64,000 nt of DNA from Bacillota bacterium (GTDB taxonomy: Bacteria > Bacillota > Clostridia > TANB77 > CAG-465), in contig JAEWRE010000067.1 of the NCBI GenBank assembly GCA_023460235.1, positions 1 to 64,000 of the forward strand, in the 5' to 3' direction. Below the pieces are notes generated by a model. The model did no database searches, was not told where the DNA came from, and was given only the letters and a program-made list of their open reading frames with translations. Below, in pieces: positions 43,680 through 52,405 of this stretch. Numbering within the stretch: the first letter of the stretch is position 1; the number at the start of each line of letters is the position of its first letter. Both the position numbers and the translations under genes were made by a program.

Positions 43680-43985
43680 ATGTTAATACAAACTCCACTT
43701 TTAATAGTAATTGGAATAATAGCATGTGTAGGTATTTTAAGCAAACCTAAAAAAACTGATGATAACAAAGAAGATAAGAATGATTTTCCAACTGGATATG
43801 AACTTTTAAAAGAGTTAAGAGAAATTAATATGCCAGGATATGATTTATGGAAATATGATTTGTTTTCTTTTGATTCATATATTTTTAGAGAGTATGTATA
43901 CACTTATGAAGTAACTGGTGGAAATACACGTGAGGTTGCTTTAAGGCGGGCGTTTGAAAAATATGTAAATACACATAACACATAA
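43680..43985 (+). CDS. Uncharacterised small membrane-anchored protein (101 aa)
   Basis: I do not recognise it. MLIQTPLLIVIGIIACVGIL forms an N-terminal membrane helix, followed by a charged linker and a soluble part with LLKELREINMPGYDLWKYDL. It follows GAGGAAATTAT, has its own near-consensus promoter and is closed by a terminator, so it is probably expressed alone. It lies between the surface-protein operon and pyrimidine-nucleoside phosphorylase. Confidence 0.65.
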   Translation: MLIQTPLLIVIGIIACVGILSKPKKTDDNKEDKNDFPTGYELLKELREINMPGYDLWKYDLFSFDSYIFREYVYTYEVTGGNTREVALRRAFEKYVNTHNT

Positions 43986-43998
43986 AAATAAAACTAAA

Positions 43999-44037
43999 AT
44001 AAGCATTGAATCTATTATAGATTTAGTGCTTATTTTT
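43999..44037 (+). terminator. Rho-independent terminator
   Basis: AATAAGCA and AATCTAT on the left pair with ATAGATT and TGCTTATT on the right, followed by TTT. Confidence 0.8.
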
Positions 44038-44058
44038 CTATGTATTTACATTGTTCTA

Positions 44059-44087
44059 TTGAAAATATTAGTATTTTGTAGTAATAT
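44059..44087 (+). promoter_or_regulatory. Promoter of pyrimidine-nucleoside phosphorylase
   Basis: TTGAAA (44059-44064), a 17-bp spacer and TAATAT (44082-44087). It lies inside the longer open frame from 44026 and so excludes that start. Confidence 0.65.
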
Positions 44088-44112
44088 AGTAAATATTAGT
44101 GAGGTTATTTTT

Positions 44113-45492
44113 ATGAGAATGTATGATGTTATAGAAAGAAAAAGAGATAAGAAAGAACTTACAAAAGATGAAATATATTTTTTTGTAAATGGATATAGCA
44201 AAGGTGAAATACCGGATTATCAGATGTCTGCGCTACTTATGGCAATATTTTTAAATGGAATGACAAGAGAAGAACTTGTATATTTAACATTTGCCATGCG
44301 TGATTCTTCAAATAAACTTGATTTATCTGAGCTAAGAGAACCAGGTAAATATATAGTAGATAAACACTCTACTGGGGGTGTGGGAGATAAAGTTACATTA
44401 ATTGTTTTACCTATAGTTGCAGCTCTTGGAGTTGATGTTTGTAAAATGTCAGGTAGGGGACTTGGATTTACTGGTGGAACTGCTGATAAGTTAGAATCAA
44501 TTGTTGGATATGATATTAATATACCTCTTGATAGAGCAATTGAACAAGTAAAAGATATAGGTGTATGTTTAATATCTCAAAGTAGTGAGATTGCTATTGC
44601 AGATAAAAAAATATACGCACTTCGCGATATAACAGCAACGGTTGAATCTATAGATTTGATAGCAGCATCAATAATGAGTAAAAAGCTTGCATCTGGTGTA
44701 GATAAAATAGTACTTGATGTTACAGTAGGTAGTGGTGCATTTATGAAAAACACAGAAGATGCTATAAAACTTGCAAAAACCATGGTAGATATTGGAAGAC
44801 TAGCAGGAGTAGAAACAAAAGCTGTACTTACATCTATGGAAGAACCACTTGGAAGAAACGTTGGAAATGCTCTTGAAATAAAAGAAGTTATTTCATTTTT
44901 ACTTTCTGATGAATCAACAATTAACTCAGAAGAAGTAAAAGATTTAAAAGAAGTAGTTTTTGAAATTTCAGCATATATGATGAAAATGGCTGGAGTTGGA
45001 GAAGACATTGAAAAAAACAAAGTTGAAATACTAAAAGCAATAACTTCAAAAAAGGCATATGATAAATTTATCGAACTTATCAAAGCACAAGGTGGACATA
45101 TATATAACGTATATATGGACTGGATTGGAATGAATCTTGATATGCCAGTTCTAAATGATAATGTAAAATATATGAAACAGATACATGCTCAAAATGATGG
45201 ATATATTGTATCTATAGATAGTAAAAAAATAGGTGAGGCGTTGGTTTGTCTTGGTGGTGGAAGATTAAAAAAAGGTGATCCAATTGACTATTCAGTAGGT
45301 TTTGAATTTAGTAAAAAAGTTGGAGATAAAGTTAATGAAGGAGATACAATCCTTACAGTATTATACAATGATAAAGATAAATTTAATGAAGCTTTTGAAT
45401 ATATAGAAGATGCAATATATATTGATAATATTGAACCAAAACTTGGTATTGCATTAAAAAATAAGCCACATATAATTGATATAATTAGTTAG
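44113..45492 (+). CDS. pdp: Pyrimidine-nucleoside phosphorylase
   Basis: A 459-residue protein: MYDVIERKRDKKELTKDEIY, MAIFLNGMTREELVYLTFAM and DKHSTGGVGDKVTLIVLPIV, the last being the thymidine/pyrimidine phosphorylase signature, then MSGRGLGFTGGTADKLESI. It cleaves uridine or thymidine with phosphate to the base and a (deoxy)ribose phosphate for salvage. The C-terminal lipoyl-like domain (KKGDPIDYSVGFEFSKKVGD) is present. The start at 44113 follows GTGAGGTTATTTTT. No deoxyribose-phosphate genes adjoin it. Confidence 0.93.
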   Translation: MRMYDVIERKRDKKELTKDEIYFFVNGYSKGEIPDYQMSALLMAIFLNGMTREELVYLTFAMRDSSNKLDLSELREPGKYIVDKHSTGGVGDKVTLIVLPIVAALGVDVCKMSGRGLGFTGGTADKLESIVGYDINIPLDRAIEQVKDIGVCLISQSSEIAIADKKIYALRDITATVESIDLIAASIMSKKLASGVDKIVLDVTVGSGAFMKNTEDAIKLAKTMVDIGRLAGVETKAVLTSMEEPLGRNVGNALEIKEVISFLLSDESTINSEEVKDLKEVVFEISAYMMKMAGVGEDIEKNKVEILKAITSKKAYDKFIELIKAQGGHIYNVYMDWIGMNLDMPVLNDNVKYMKQIHAQNDGYIVSIDSKKIGEALVCLGGGRLKKGDPIDYSVGFEFSKKVGDKVNEGDTILTVLYNDKDKFNEAFEYIEDAIYIDNIEPKLGIALKNKPHIIDIIS

Positions 45493-45534
45493 AAGCTATA
45501 GTATATTTTAAAAATTAATTGAAAGGAGAATATT

Positions 45535-46554
45535 ATGGAAGGATCTGATAAAATACAATATAAAGAAATTTTTGAAAATGTTAAAACAGAAATTTTAAAA
45601 TCACAATACAAGGCTATGCAAGTAATAAACAAAGAACTTATATTTATGTATTGGCATATTGGAAAGATAATATTAGATAATTCTAAATGGGGTGATAAAT
45701 TTATCGATAATTTATCTATTGATTTAAAATTAAATTTTCCTGAAATAAAGGGCTTCTCAACTAGAAATTTAAAATATATGAGAAAAATAGCACAAGAGTA
45801 TCCTAATTTTAAATTTGTGCAAGAGGTTCTTGCACAAATTACATGGTATCATAATATAATTTTAATTGATAAGTTGAAAGATTTTGAAATAAGAAAGTGG
45901 TATATTAATGAAATAGTAAAAAATGGTTGGTCGAGTAATGTTTTAAAAATGCAAATAGATAGTAAATTATATGAAAGACAAGCTATTTCTGAAAAAATTA
46001 CTAATTTTCAAAATACTTTACCTGATATACAAAGTGATCTAGCAATACAGACATTAAAAGATCCATATATTTTTGACTTTATTAGTTTGAAAGGTCAAAT
46101 TAGAGAAAAAGAAATTGAAAATGCTATGATAAACAAAATAAAAGATGTTCTTATCGAACTTGGAACTGGTTTTGCTTTTGTTGGAAATCAATATAAATTG
46201 ACAGTTGGTGATAAAGATTATTTTATTGATTTACTATTTTATCATCTAAAATTGAAGTGCTACATTGTTGTTGAATTAAAAGCAAGAGAATTTGAACCAA
46301 TAGATGCAGGGCAAATTAATTTTTATTTATCCGCCATTGATGATTTAGTAAAAGATAAAAATGACAATAACACTATTGGGTTAATTTTATGTAAAAATAA
46401 AGATAAGTTTACAGCAGAATATGCTCTAAAGGATATAAATAAGCCTATTGGTGTAAGTGAATATAAAATATTAGAGGATATGCCGGAATATCTACAAAAA
46501 CAATTACCAAAAGTGGAAGATATTGAACTTCATATTCAAGATATAGAAGAGTAA
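45535..46554 (+). CDS. DUF1016/YhcG-family PD-(D/E)XK nuclease-like protein
   Basis: A 339-residue protein. The N-terminal DUF1016_N domain has MQVINKELIFMYWHIGKII and FSTRNLKYMRKIAQEYPNF; the C-terminal nuclease domain has FVGNQYKLTVGDKDYFIDLL then CYIVVELKAREFEPIDAGQI, giving the D...ExK pattern of the PD-(D/E)XK fold. The family is tied to mobile or defence-like settings, but its targets are poorly known. It stands alone between pdp and rsmD with GAAAGGAGAATATT before the ATG; no methylase or other partner is next to it. Confidence 0.88.
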   Translation: MEGSDKIQYKEIFENVKTEILKSQYKAMQVINKELIFMYWHIGKIILDNSKWGDKFIDNLSIDLKLNFPEIKGFSTRNLKYMRKIAQEYPNFKFVQEVLAQITWYHNIILIDKLKDFEIRKWYINEIVKNGWSSNVLKMQIDSKLYERQAISEKITNFQNTLPDIQSDLAIQTLKDPYIFDFISLKGQIREKEIENAMINKIKDVLIELGTGFAFVGNQYKLTVGDKDYFIDLLFYHLKLKCYIVVELKAREFEPIDAGQINFYLSAIDDLVKDKNDNNTIGLILCKNKDKFTAEYALKDINKPIGVSEYKILEDMPEYLQKQLPKVEDIELHIQDIEE

Positions 46555-46598
46555 AGTTCATTATTTAATTATAAATAAAGTATAAGGAGATGTAAAAT

Positions 46599-47192
46599 TT
46601 GAGAATTATAGCAGGTAAATATAAAGCAAAAAGATTAAACGGACCAAAGACTGAAAAAACAAGACCAACATTAGATAGAGTTAAAGAAGCGATTTTTTCC
46701 ATATTACAACCATATTTAACTGAAAATTCAAACGTATTGGATATTTTTGCTGGTACTGGAAATTTAGCACTTGAAAGCATAAGTAGAGGTGCAAAATTTG
46801 CTTGGATAAATGATATAGAAAATGTTGCCATTTCGACAATTATCTCCAATACTCAGTTGACTAATGCCACTGAATATGTTAAAATAACTAAGAAGGATTA
46901 TATAAAAGTTTTAAACCAAATTCTAAATGAAAATATGTTTTTTGATATAATTTTTATAGATCCACCATATGACTCAATGTATGGTATAAAGACACTTAAA
47001 TATATTTCAGATACTAAAGATAAAATTTTGTCAAAAAACGGTTTGATTGTTTATGAAACTGACAAGAATTTTATTAGTAAAATACAAAAGAAAGATATTG
47101 AAATTTTAGACAACTTTGAAAATCTAGAATGTTTTGATGTAAGAAACTATGGCAATGTAGTTTTAAGATTATATAGGTGGAGGGAATTGTAA
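46599..47192 (+). CDS. rsmD: 16S rRNA (guanine(966)-N(2))-methyltransferase RsmD
   Basis: A 197-residue SAM methyltransferase: MRIIAGKYKAKRLNGPKTEK, RPTLDRVKEAIFSIL, VLDIFAGTGNLALESISRGA and the catalytic IIFIDPPYD. It modifies G966 of 16S rRNA. TTG start after AAGGAGATG. The stop overlaps the next start (TAATG). The usual downstream coaD is absent. Confidence 0.93.
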   Translation: MRIIAGKYKAKRLNGPKTEKTRPTLDRVKEAIFSILQPYLTENSNVLDIFAGTGNLALESISRGAKFAWINDIENVAISTIISNTQLTNATEYVKITKKDYIKVLNQILNENMFFDIIFIDPPYDSMYGIKTLKYISDTKDKILSKNGLIVYETDKNFISKIQKKDIEILDNFENLECFDVRNYGNVVLRLYRWREL

Positions 47193-47629
47193 TGGAAATA
47201 TTTACACTATTAGAAAATTTAGAAGAATTATTAGAATCTGGAACTAAGGTACCTTTTTCTAGTAAAGTTATGGTTGACGTTGAGGAGTTAAGAGAAATAC
47301 TAGAAGATATACGTTTAAAACTTCCTGATGAATTAAAACAAGCAAAGTGGGTTAAAGAAGAAAGACAAAGAATAATAGCAGATGCCGAAAAAGAAGCAGA
47401 TAATTTGATAAAAGAAGCAGAGAGCAAAATAATCAGTTTAGTTAATGATAATGTAATTACTAAAGAAGCTTTAGCACAAAAAGAAGCTATAATTGAAAGT
47501 GCGAATAAAGTTTCAAGAGAAATTAGCGTTGGAACTCGTGATTATGCTGATGCAATTTTACAAAGAATTGAAGAAGTATTAAAAGAAACTATAGATATTG
47601 TTCATAATAATAGAAAAGAGTTAAAGTAA
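47192..47629 (+). CDS. Coiled-coil protein encoded with rsmD (function unknown)
   Basis: A 145-residue protein. After LLENLEELLESGTKVPFSSK it is mostly a charged helix (VKEERQRIIADAEKEADNLI and further) resembling a coiled coil such as ATP synthase subunit b or DivIVA-type proteins. Genes like this sit after rsmD/coaD in many Clostridia and are often labelled ATPase without an ATPase motif; none is present here. The ATG overlaps the rsmD stop, with GGTGGAGGG as the ribosome site, so the two are co-translated. Confidence 0.75.
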   Translation: MEIFTLLENLEELLESGTKVPFSSKVMVDVEELREILEDIRLKLPDELKQAKWVKEERQRIIADAEKEADNLIKEAESKIISLVNDNVITKEALAQKEAIIESANKVSREISVGTRDYADAILQRIEEVLKETIDIVHNNRKELK

Positions 47630-47657
47630 TTTAAAACTATTTGAGGGTTGATATATA

Positions 47658-50189
47658 ATGGGAAGAAGAAAAGTAAGTAAAAAGCAGACAGTAAATAAAA
47701 AATCGAAACAATCAAGTAAAAAGACTATTGGAAGTGACATGTTAGGTGGAATTTTAATAGTCTTAGGTCTTATATTTATTGTATTTTTAACATTTAAAAA
47801 TGTTGGAGATATTGCAGGATTTATAAAAAATATATTTATGGGTGCATTTGGCAAAGTTGCTTTTGCTTTTCCAGTTATACTAATTATTCTTGGAGGAGTA
47901 CTTATTATATCTGAAAATAAAGTTAATGCATCAAAAGAATTAAAAAAAGGTATTCTTGTAATGACAATACTTTCAGCTCTTGTATATATATTTACTGCAT
48001 CAAGCTTTGATATATTTAGTAATCCTGTAAAATTTATTGTAGAATCATTTAATTTTGGAATAGATGGGACAAACAGTGCTGGACTTGTTGGTGCAATTAT
48101 TGCATCTTTACTGTTTAAATTAGTTGGTAGTGTTGTAACAAAAATATTACTTTCTTTTATTATGTTAGTATCTGTGTTACTTGCTTTTGATATATCATTT
48201 AAACAACTTTTTTATGGAATATATAATGTTTTTGCATATATATATAATAATATAACAAATGCTCTAAATGTTTTATTTAGAGGTGATGGAGAAGATGATT
48301 CAGAAGTACTAAGCACAGAAATGGAAGAAAAATTTGGTGGTCAAAAGAAGCTTTCAAAAAGAGAACTTGCTCTAATTAATAAAAAAGAACAAGAAGAAAA
48401 TAATAAAATGAAAGAAGCAGGAAATCCAAATGCACATGAAAATGTTGTATTAAATAGAAATGATCAAATAGAATTTGATATTAATAAACTTGGCGGTAAG
48501 CAAAGTGAAGCTGAAATTCAAGGTAAACAAAAAAGAGATGAATTTTTTAAACTTCAAAAAGAACAAAAAGAAGATAAAACAATAAAAGAAGTACTTACTC
48601 TTGATCATACGAAACATGTTGAACAAGATAATTATATATTTCCACCTATTGAAATACTTAACTCACAAAAGTCTGGTGAAGGAGTTGACAAAAAATCAAT
48701 ACATGCAACTGCTGTAAAACTTCAAAAGACACTTGCTAGCTTTGGTGTAGATGCCAAAGTAACAAATATTACTAGAGGACCTACAGTAACTAGATATGAA
48801 CTTACACCAAATACAGGTGTAAAAGTAAGTAAAATAGTAAATCTTTCTGATGATATAGCACTAAATCTTGCAGCAAAAAGTATAAGAATAGAAGCTCCTA
48901 TACCTGGTAGAGCAGCTGTTGGAATAGAAGTTCCAAACGAAGCTCCGGAATCAGTAGCTTTAAGAACAGTTATAGAATCAGATACTTTTAAAGATCATAA
49001 ATCAAAACTTGCTTTTGCACTTGGTAAAGATGCAGCAGGTGAAATAGTGGTTGGTGATATAGCAAAGATGCCTCATGTACTTATTGCAGGTGCAACTGGT
49101 TCTGGTAAGAGCGTATGTATAAATTCTCTTATTGTATCTATACTATATAAGTCTAAACCAAGTGAAGTTAAAATGATATTAATTGATCCTAAAATGGTTG
49201 AACTATCAGGATATAATGGTATACCACATCTTTTGATACCAGTAGTTACTGAGCCTAAAAAAGCTGCAGGAGCACTTAACTGGGCAGTACAAGAAATGGT
49301 AAACAGATATACATTATTTGCTTCAAAGGGTGTAAAAGATATTAAAAGTTATAATAATGCAATGGAAAAAGAAGAAGGTTCAAAACTTCCTCAAATTGTA
49401 ATAATTGTAGATGAACTTGCAGACCTTATGATGGTTGCACCAAACGATGTTGAAGATGCAATCTGTCGTCTAGCTCAAATGGCAAGAGCAGCTGGTATGC
49501 ACCTTGTAATTGCAACACAAAGACCATCTGTTGATGTAATTACAGGTATAATTAAAGCAAATATACCATCACGTATAGCTTGTACTGTTTCATCACAAGT
49601 AGATTCAAGAACAATACTTGATATGGCTGGAGCTGAAAAATTACTTGGAAAAGGAGATATGCTATATTTCCCTGTTGGTGAGACAAAACCACTTAGAGTT
49701 CAAGGTACTTTCATATCTGAAGAAGAAATTGAAAAAATAGTTGAACATATAAAAAGTACTGTTGATGTTTCATATAGTGATGAAATCATAGAAAGTATAG
49801 AAAACTCTAATGTAAGATTAAAAGGTGAAAGAGGAAAAGTTGCCTCAGATGCTGCTGAAGTGGAAGATGATGGTGACGAAATATTAAATGACGCAATTGA
49901 TCTTGTTGTAGATATGGGGCAGGCATCTGCTTCAATGTTACAAAGAAGATTTAAAATAGGATATGCAAGAGCTGGTAGACTTGTAGATCAAATGGAAGAA
50001 AGAGGAATAGTATCTGGTTATGAAGGAAGTAAACCAAGACAGGTACTAATATCAAAATCAGAATGGCAAGAACTAAAATTTGGAGCGATGTCAGATAATG
50101 ATGAAGAGGATGATAACAATGATCCTCAAGATTCAAATTTTAATTTAGTTCAAAGACAAATAAATTCAAAGATTGATGTAGAATTATAA
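47658..50189 (+). CDS. ftsK: DNA translocase FtsK/SpoIIIE
   Basis: An 843-residue protein: about four membrane segments in the first 185 residues, a charged linker, then the motor with Walker A IAGATGSGKSVCINSL (near 478), VDELADLMM, and TQRPSVDVITGIIKANIPSR. The C-terminal gamma winged helix has GQASASMLQRRFKIGYARAG. It pumps chromosomal DNA at division or sporulation septa. It cannot be told from sequence whether it plays the FtsK or the SpoIIIE role. Confidence 0.95.
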   Translation: MGRRKVSKKQTVNKKSKQSSKKTIGSDMLGGILIVLGLIFIVFLTFKNVGDIAGFIKNIFMGAFGKVAFAFPVILIILGGVLIISENKVNASKELKKGILVMTILSALVYIFTASSFDIFSNPVKFIVESFNFGIDGTNSAGLVGAIIASLLFKLVGSVVTKILLSFIMLVSVLLAFDISFKQLFYGIYNVFAYIYNNITNALNVLFRGDGEDDSEVLSTEMEEKFGGQKKLSKRELALINKKEQEENNKMKEAGNPNAHENVVLNRNDQIEFDINKLGGKQSEAEIQGKQKRDEFFKLQKEQKEDKTIKEVLTLDHTKHVEQDNYIFPPIEILNSQKSGEGVDKKSIHATAVKLQKTLASFGVDAKVTNITRGPTVTRYELTPNTGVKVSKIVNLSDDIALNLAAKSIRIEAPIPGRAAVGIEVPNEAPESVALRTVIESDTFKDHKSKLAFALGKDAAGEIVVGDIAKMPHVLIAGATGSGKSVCINSLIVSILYKSKPSEVKMILIDPKMVELSGYNGIPHLLIPVVTEPKKAAGALNWAVQEMVNRYTLFASKGVKDIKSYNNAMEKEEGSKLPQIVIIVDELADLMMVAPNDVEDAICRLAQMARAAGMHLVIATQRPSVDVITGIIKANIPSRIACTVSSQVDSRTILDMAGAEKLLGKGDMLYFPVGETKPLRVQGTFISEEEIEKIVEHIKSTVDVSYSDEIIESIENSNVRLKGERGKVASDAAEVEDDGDEILNDAIDLVVDMGQASASMLQRRFKIGYARAGRLVDQMEERGIVSGYEGSKPRQVLISKSEWQELKFGAMSDNDEEDDNNDPQDSNFNLVQRQINSKIDVEL

Positions 50190-50204
50190 AAAAAGGAGGA
50201 AAAA

Positions 50205-50699
50205 ATGGCAATAAGAAATTTAAGATTTGAAGGCGATGAAATACTAAGAAAAAAGTCAAAACAAATCGATGTAATAGATGATAAAATTAAAGAATTGGCA
50301 CATGACATGTTAGATACTATGTATGCTAGTGATGGAATTGGGCTTGCTGCTTGTCAAGTAGGAATGCTTAAAGCCATGATTGTATATGATGTATCATATA
50401 TAGAAGAAGATGAAATAAAAAAACCAGTTGTACTTATTAATCCAAAGATAATACAACGTTCAAAATCTATGGTACTAGTTGAAGAAGGATGTTTAAGCTT
50501 TCCAAATGTTTTTGAAAATGTAGAAAGACATGAGAAGGTAAAAGTAGAATTTTTAGACTTAGAAGGTAAAAAACAAGTTATATCTGTAAAGGGAATTGAA
50601 GCTGTTGTAGTACAGCATGAATTAGATCATTTAGAGGGAATAATTTTTTTAGATAGGATTGAAAAGAAAAATGAAACCAAAAAAAGAATACAGTATTAA
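50205..50699 (+). CDS. def: Peptide deformylase
   Basis: A 164-residue enzyme with all canonical motifs: DGIGLAACQVG, VEEGCLSFPNV and VVQHELDHLEG. It removes the formyl group from nascent proteins. AAAAAAGGAGGAAAAA precedes the start. It overlaps the next gene by 29 bp. This is probably the housekeeping enzyme, in contrast to the divergent copy at 14445. Confidence 0.95.
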   Translation: MAIRNLRFEGDEILRKKSKQIDVIDDKIKELAHDMLDTMYASDGIGLAACQVGMLKAMIVYDVSYIEEDEIKKPVVLINPKIIQRSKSMVLVEEGCLSFPNVFENVERHEKVKVEFLDLEGKKQVISVKGIEAVVVQHELDHLEGIIFLDRIEKKNETKKRIQY

Positions 50700-52125
50700 G
50701 TTTAAGATTTTTAAAATAAAAATCAAACGTATGTTAATTAAACTTAAGAAAAAACATGCTGTTAATATGGTAAATAAATTGGCAGAATTAGAAAATCAAA
50801 ATGAAGATTTGCCAGTAGAACAAAATATAGAAAAAATAGAAGTTGAAAATAAAGAAATAAACGAAATAAACAATGAAAAAAATATACAAGCTGTGGAATC
50901 TATTAATGAATCTCAAGATTTAGAATCTAATGAAATTGAAGAAATTAATATAGAAAAAAATGAGCTTGAAAAATATGATCAAGAACTAATTGATGAGAAG
51001 GTTCGTAAAACTGAATATATACTTGAAAAATACAAAAATATAGTTGAGAATATAAAGAAAAAAGGTAATTTTACTGAAACAGTTAAAAATAAATATAATT
51101 CTTCTAAATCAGAAAGTCTAGATAAAATACAAAAAAATAAAGAAGATTTAAAAGATAATAATATTAAAATAACTGAATCTGAATTTATTACTAAATTTAA
51201 AATAATAGCTAAGTTTTTAAAAGAAAAATTAGTCAATGGATTAGAATTTGTTTCATCAAAGTTAGAACCAGATTTTTCAAATTTAAAGAAAAAAATCTCT
51301 TTTGTTATAATTTCTTTAGTAGTATTATCTGTAATTGGGGTGTCAACATTTTATATTCAAAAATTTGTCAATAGTTCACATGAGATTACAAAAAGATATA
51401 TTTCTGAGATAGAGAAGAAAAATATTACTATAGATGCAAATAACATAATACAAATACAAAAAGATGATATGAATAATGATGGTATTAAAGATTATATTTG
51501 TCTTACTGGAAACTATAATGGTGTGAATAGTAATGACAAAATAAAAGCATATGACAGCTTTGGTATATCAATCATTGATGGTTCAACTAATGAAGTAAAA
51601 GAGTATAAAACAGATAAAACATTATGTTCTGACTATAAATTTTATATTAAAGAGAATGATAATAAAAAATATATATTTGTAAATAGTGAAAGTTCTTGTA
51701 GTGTTGCTTTAGTTACATTTATAGATAATAACATACAAGATGTTTTACAAGATAGTTTTGCTGGGGTTCCATCTGGATACGCTATAACTTATAATAAAAA
51801 TGAACAAAATAATACACTTGATGTTACAGTAAATAATAATGGTATTTCATATTTAACTACAGAAAATAAAAGTTTTTCAATTGATTTATCAAATAAGAGT
51901 ATAGATATTTCAAAATATAGAAAAACATATCTTAAAGAAAAATTTAATTATTTTGACTTTTATGATATGAATAATGATGGCAAATTAGATATCATTGGAG
52001 TACAAAATATTTTATATCTTACAGATACAGACTCTACTTTATCTAAAACTTATGGTAAGGTACTTGTAATATTTAGTATAGAAGATAATAAATTATTATT
52101 TAAGGATGTATTAATACAAAATTAA
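50671..52125 (+). CDS. Membrane protein with long acidic coiled region and Ca-binding-like DxNDG repeats
   Basis: A 484-residue protein. Residues 1-30 are strongly basic; residues 30-200 are a Glu/Asn/Lys-rich helical region, probably cytoplasmic. One membrane segment lies at about 208-230. The extracytoplasmic part contains two EF-hand/VCBS-like loops, DDMNNDGIKDY (near 265) and YDMNNDGKLDI (near 431). I do not recognise the family; it may be a calcium-stabilised beta-propeller or lipoprotein-like sensor. The ATG at 50671 lies within def, with a TTG at 50659 as the alternative. Confidence 0.7.
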   Translation: MKPKKEYSIKFKIFKIKIKRMLIKLKKKHAVNMVNKLAELENQNEDLPVEQNIEKIEVENKEINEINNEKNIQAVESINESQDLESNEIEEINIEKNELEKYDQELIDEKVRKTEYILEKYKNIVENIKKKGNFTETVKNKYNSSKSESLDKIQKNKEDLKDNNIKITESEFITKFKIIAKFLKEKLVNGLEFVSSKLEPDFSNLKKKISFVIISLVVLSVIGVSTFYIQKFVNSSHEITKRYISEIEKKNITIDANNIIQIQKDDMNNDGIKDYICLTGNYNGVNSNDKIKAYDSFGISIIDGSTNEVKEYKTDKTLCSDYKFYIKENDNKKYIFVNSESSCSVALVTFIDNNIQDVLQDSFAGVPSGYAITYNKNEQNNTLDVTVNNNGISYLTTENKSFSIDLSNKSIDISKYRKTYLKEKFNYFDFYDMNNDGKLDIIGVQNILYLTDTDSTLSKTYGKVLVIFSIEDNKLLFKDVLIQN

Positions 52126-52129
52126 TAAG

Positions 52130-52161
52130 AAAGACATTGATTTTTTAATCAGTGTCTTTTT
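52130..52161 (+). terminator. Rho-independent terminator
   Basis: AAAGACATTGATT (52130-52142) pairs with AATCAGTGTCTTT (52147-52159), followed by TT. Confidence 0.8.
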
Positions 52162-52247
52162 AGTGTATTAATACATTATATATAAATTGATAAATATTTC
52201 TGTTTAATTACAGAATTATTATATTTATATTAATATATTTAAAAGGG

Positions 52248-52276
52248 TTTACAATAATTAATATAAAAGGTATAAT
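52248..52276 (+). promoter_or_regulatory. Promoter of the 598-aa prepilin-like gene
   Basis: TTTACA (52248-52253), a 17-bp spacer and TATAAT (52271-52276). It leaves a leader of about 120 nt before the ATG at 52406. Confidence 0.7.
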
Positions 52277-52405
52277 TATATCGAAAGGTGTAGAATATGT
52301 ATGTTTTTGAGTACTTAATATATATAAATAAAAGTAAGTACAAATAAATGTTATATTTAAATTCTAAATTTGACTACATCTTATACATTATAGATTGGAG
52401 AGTTT

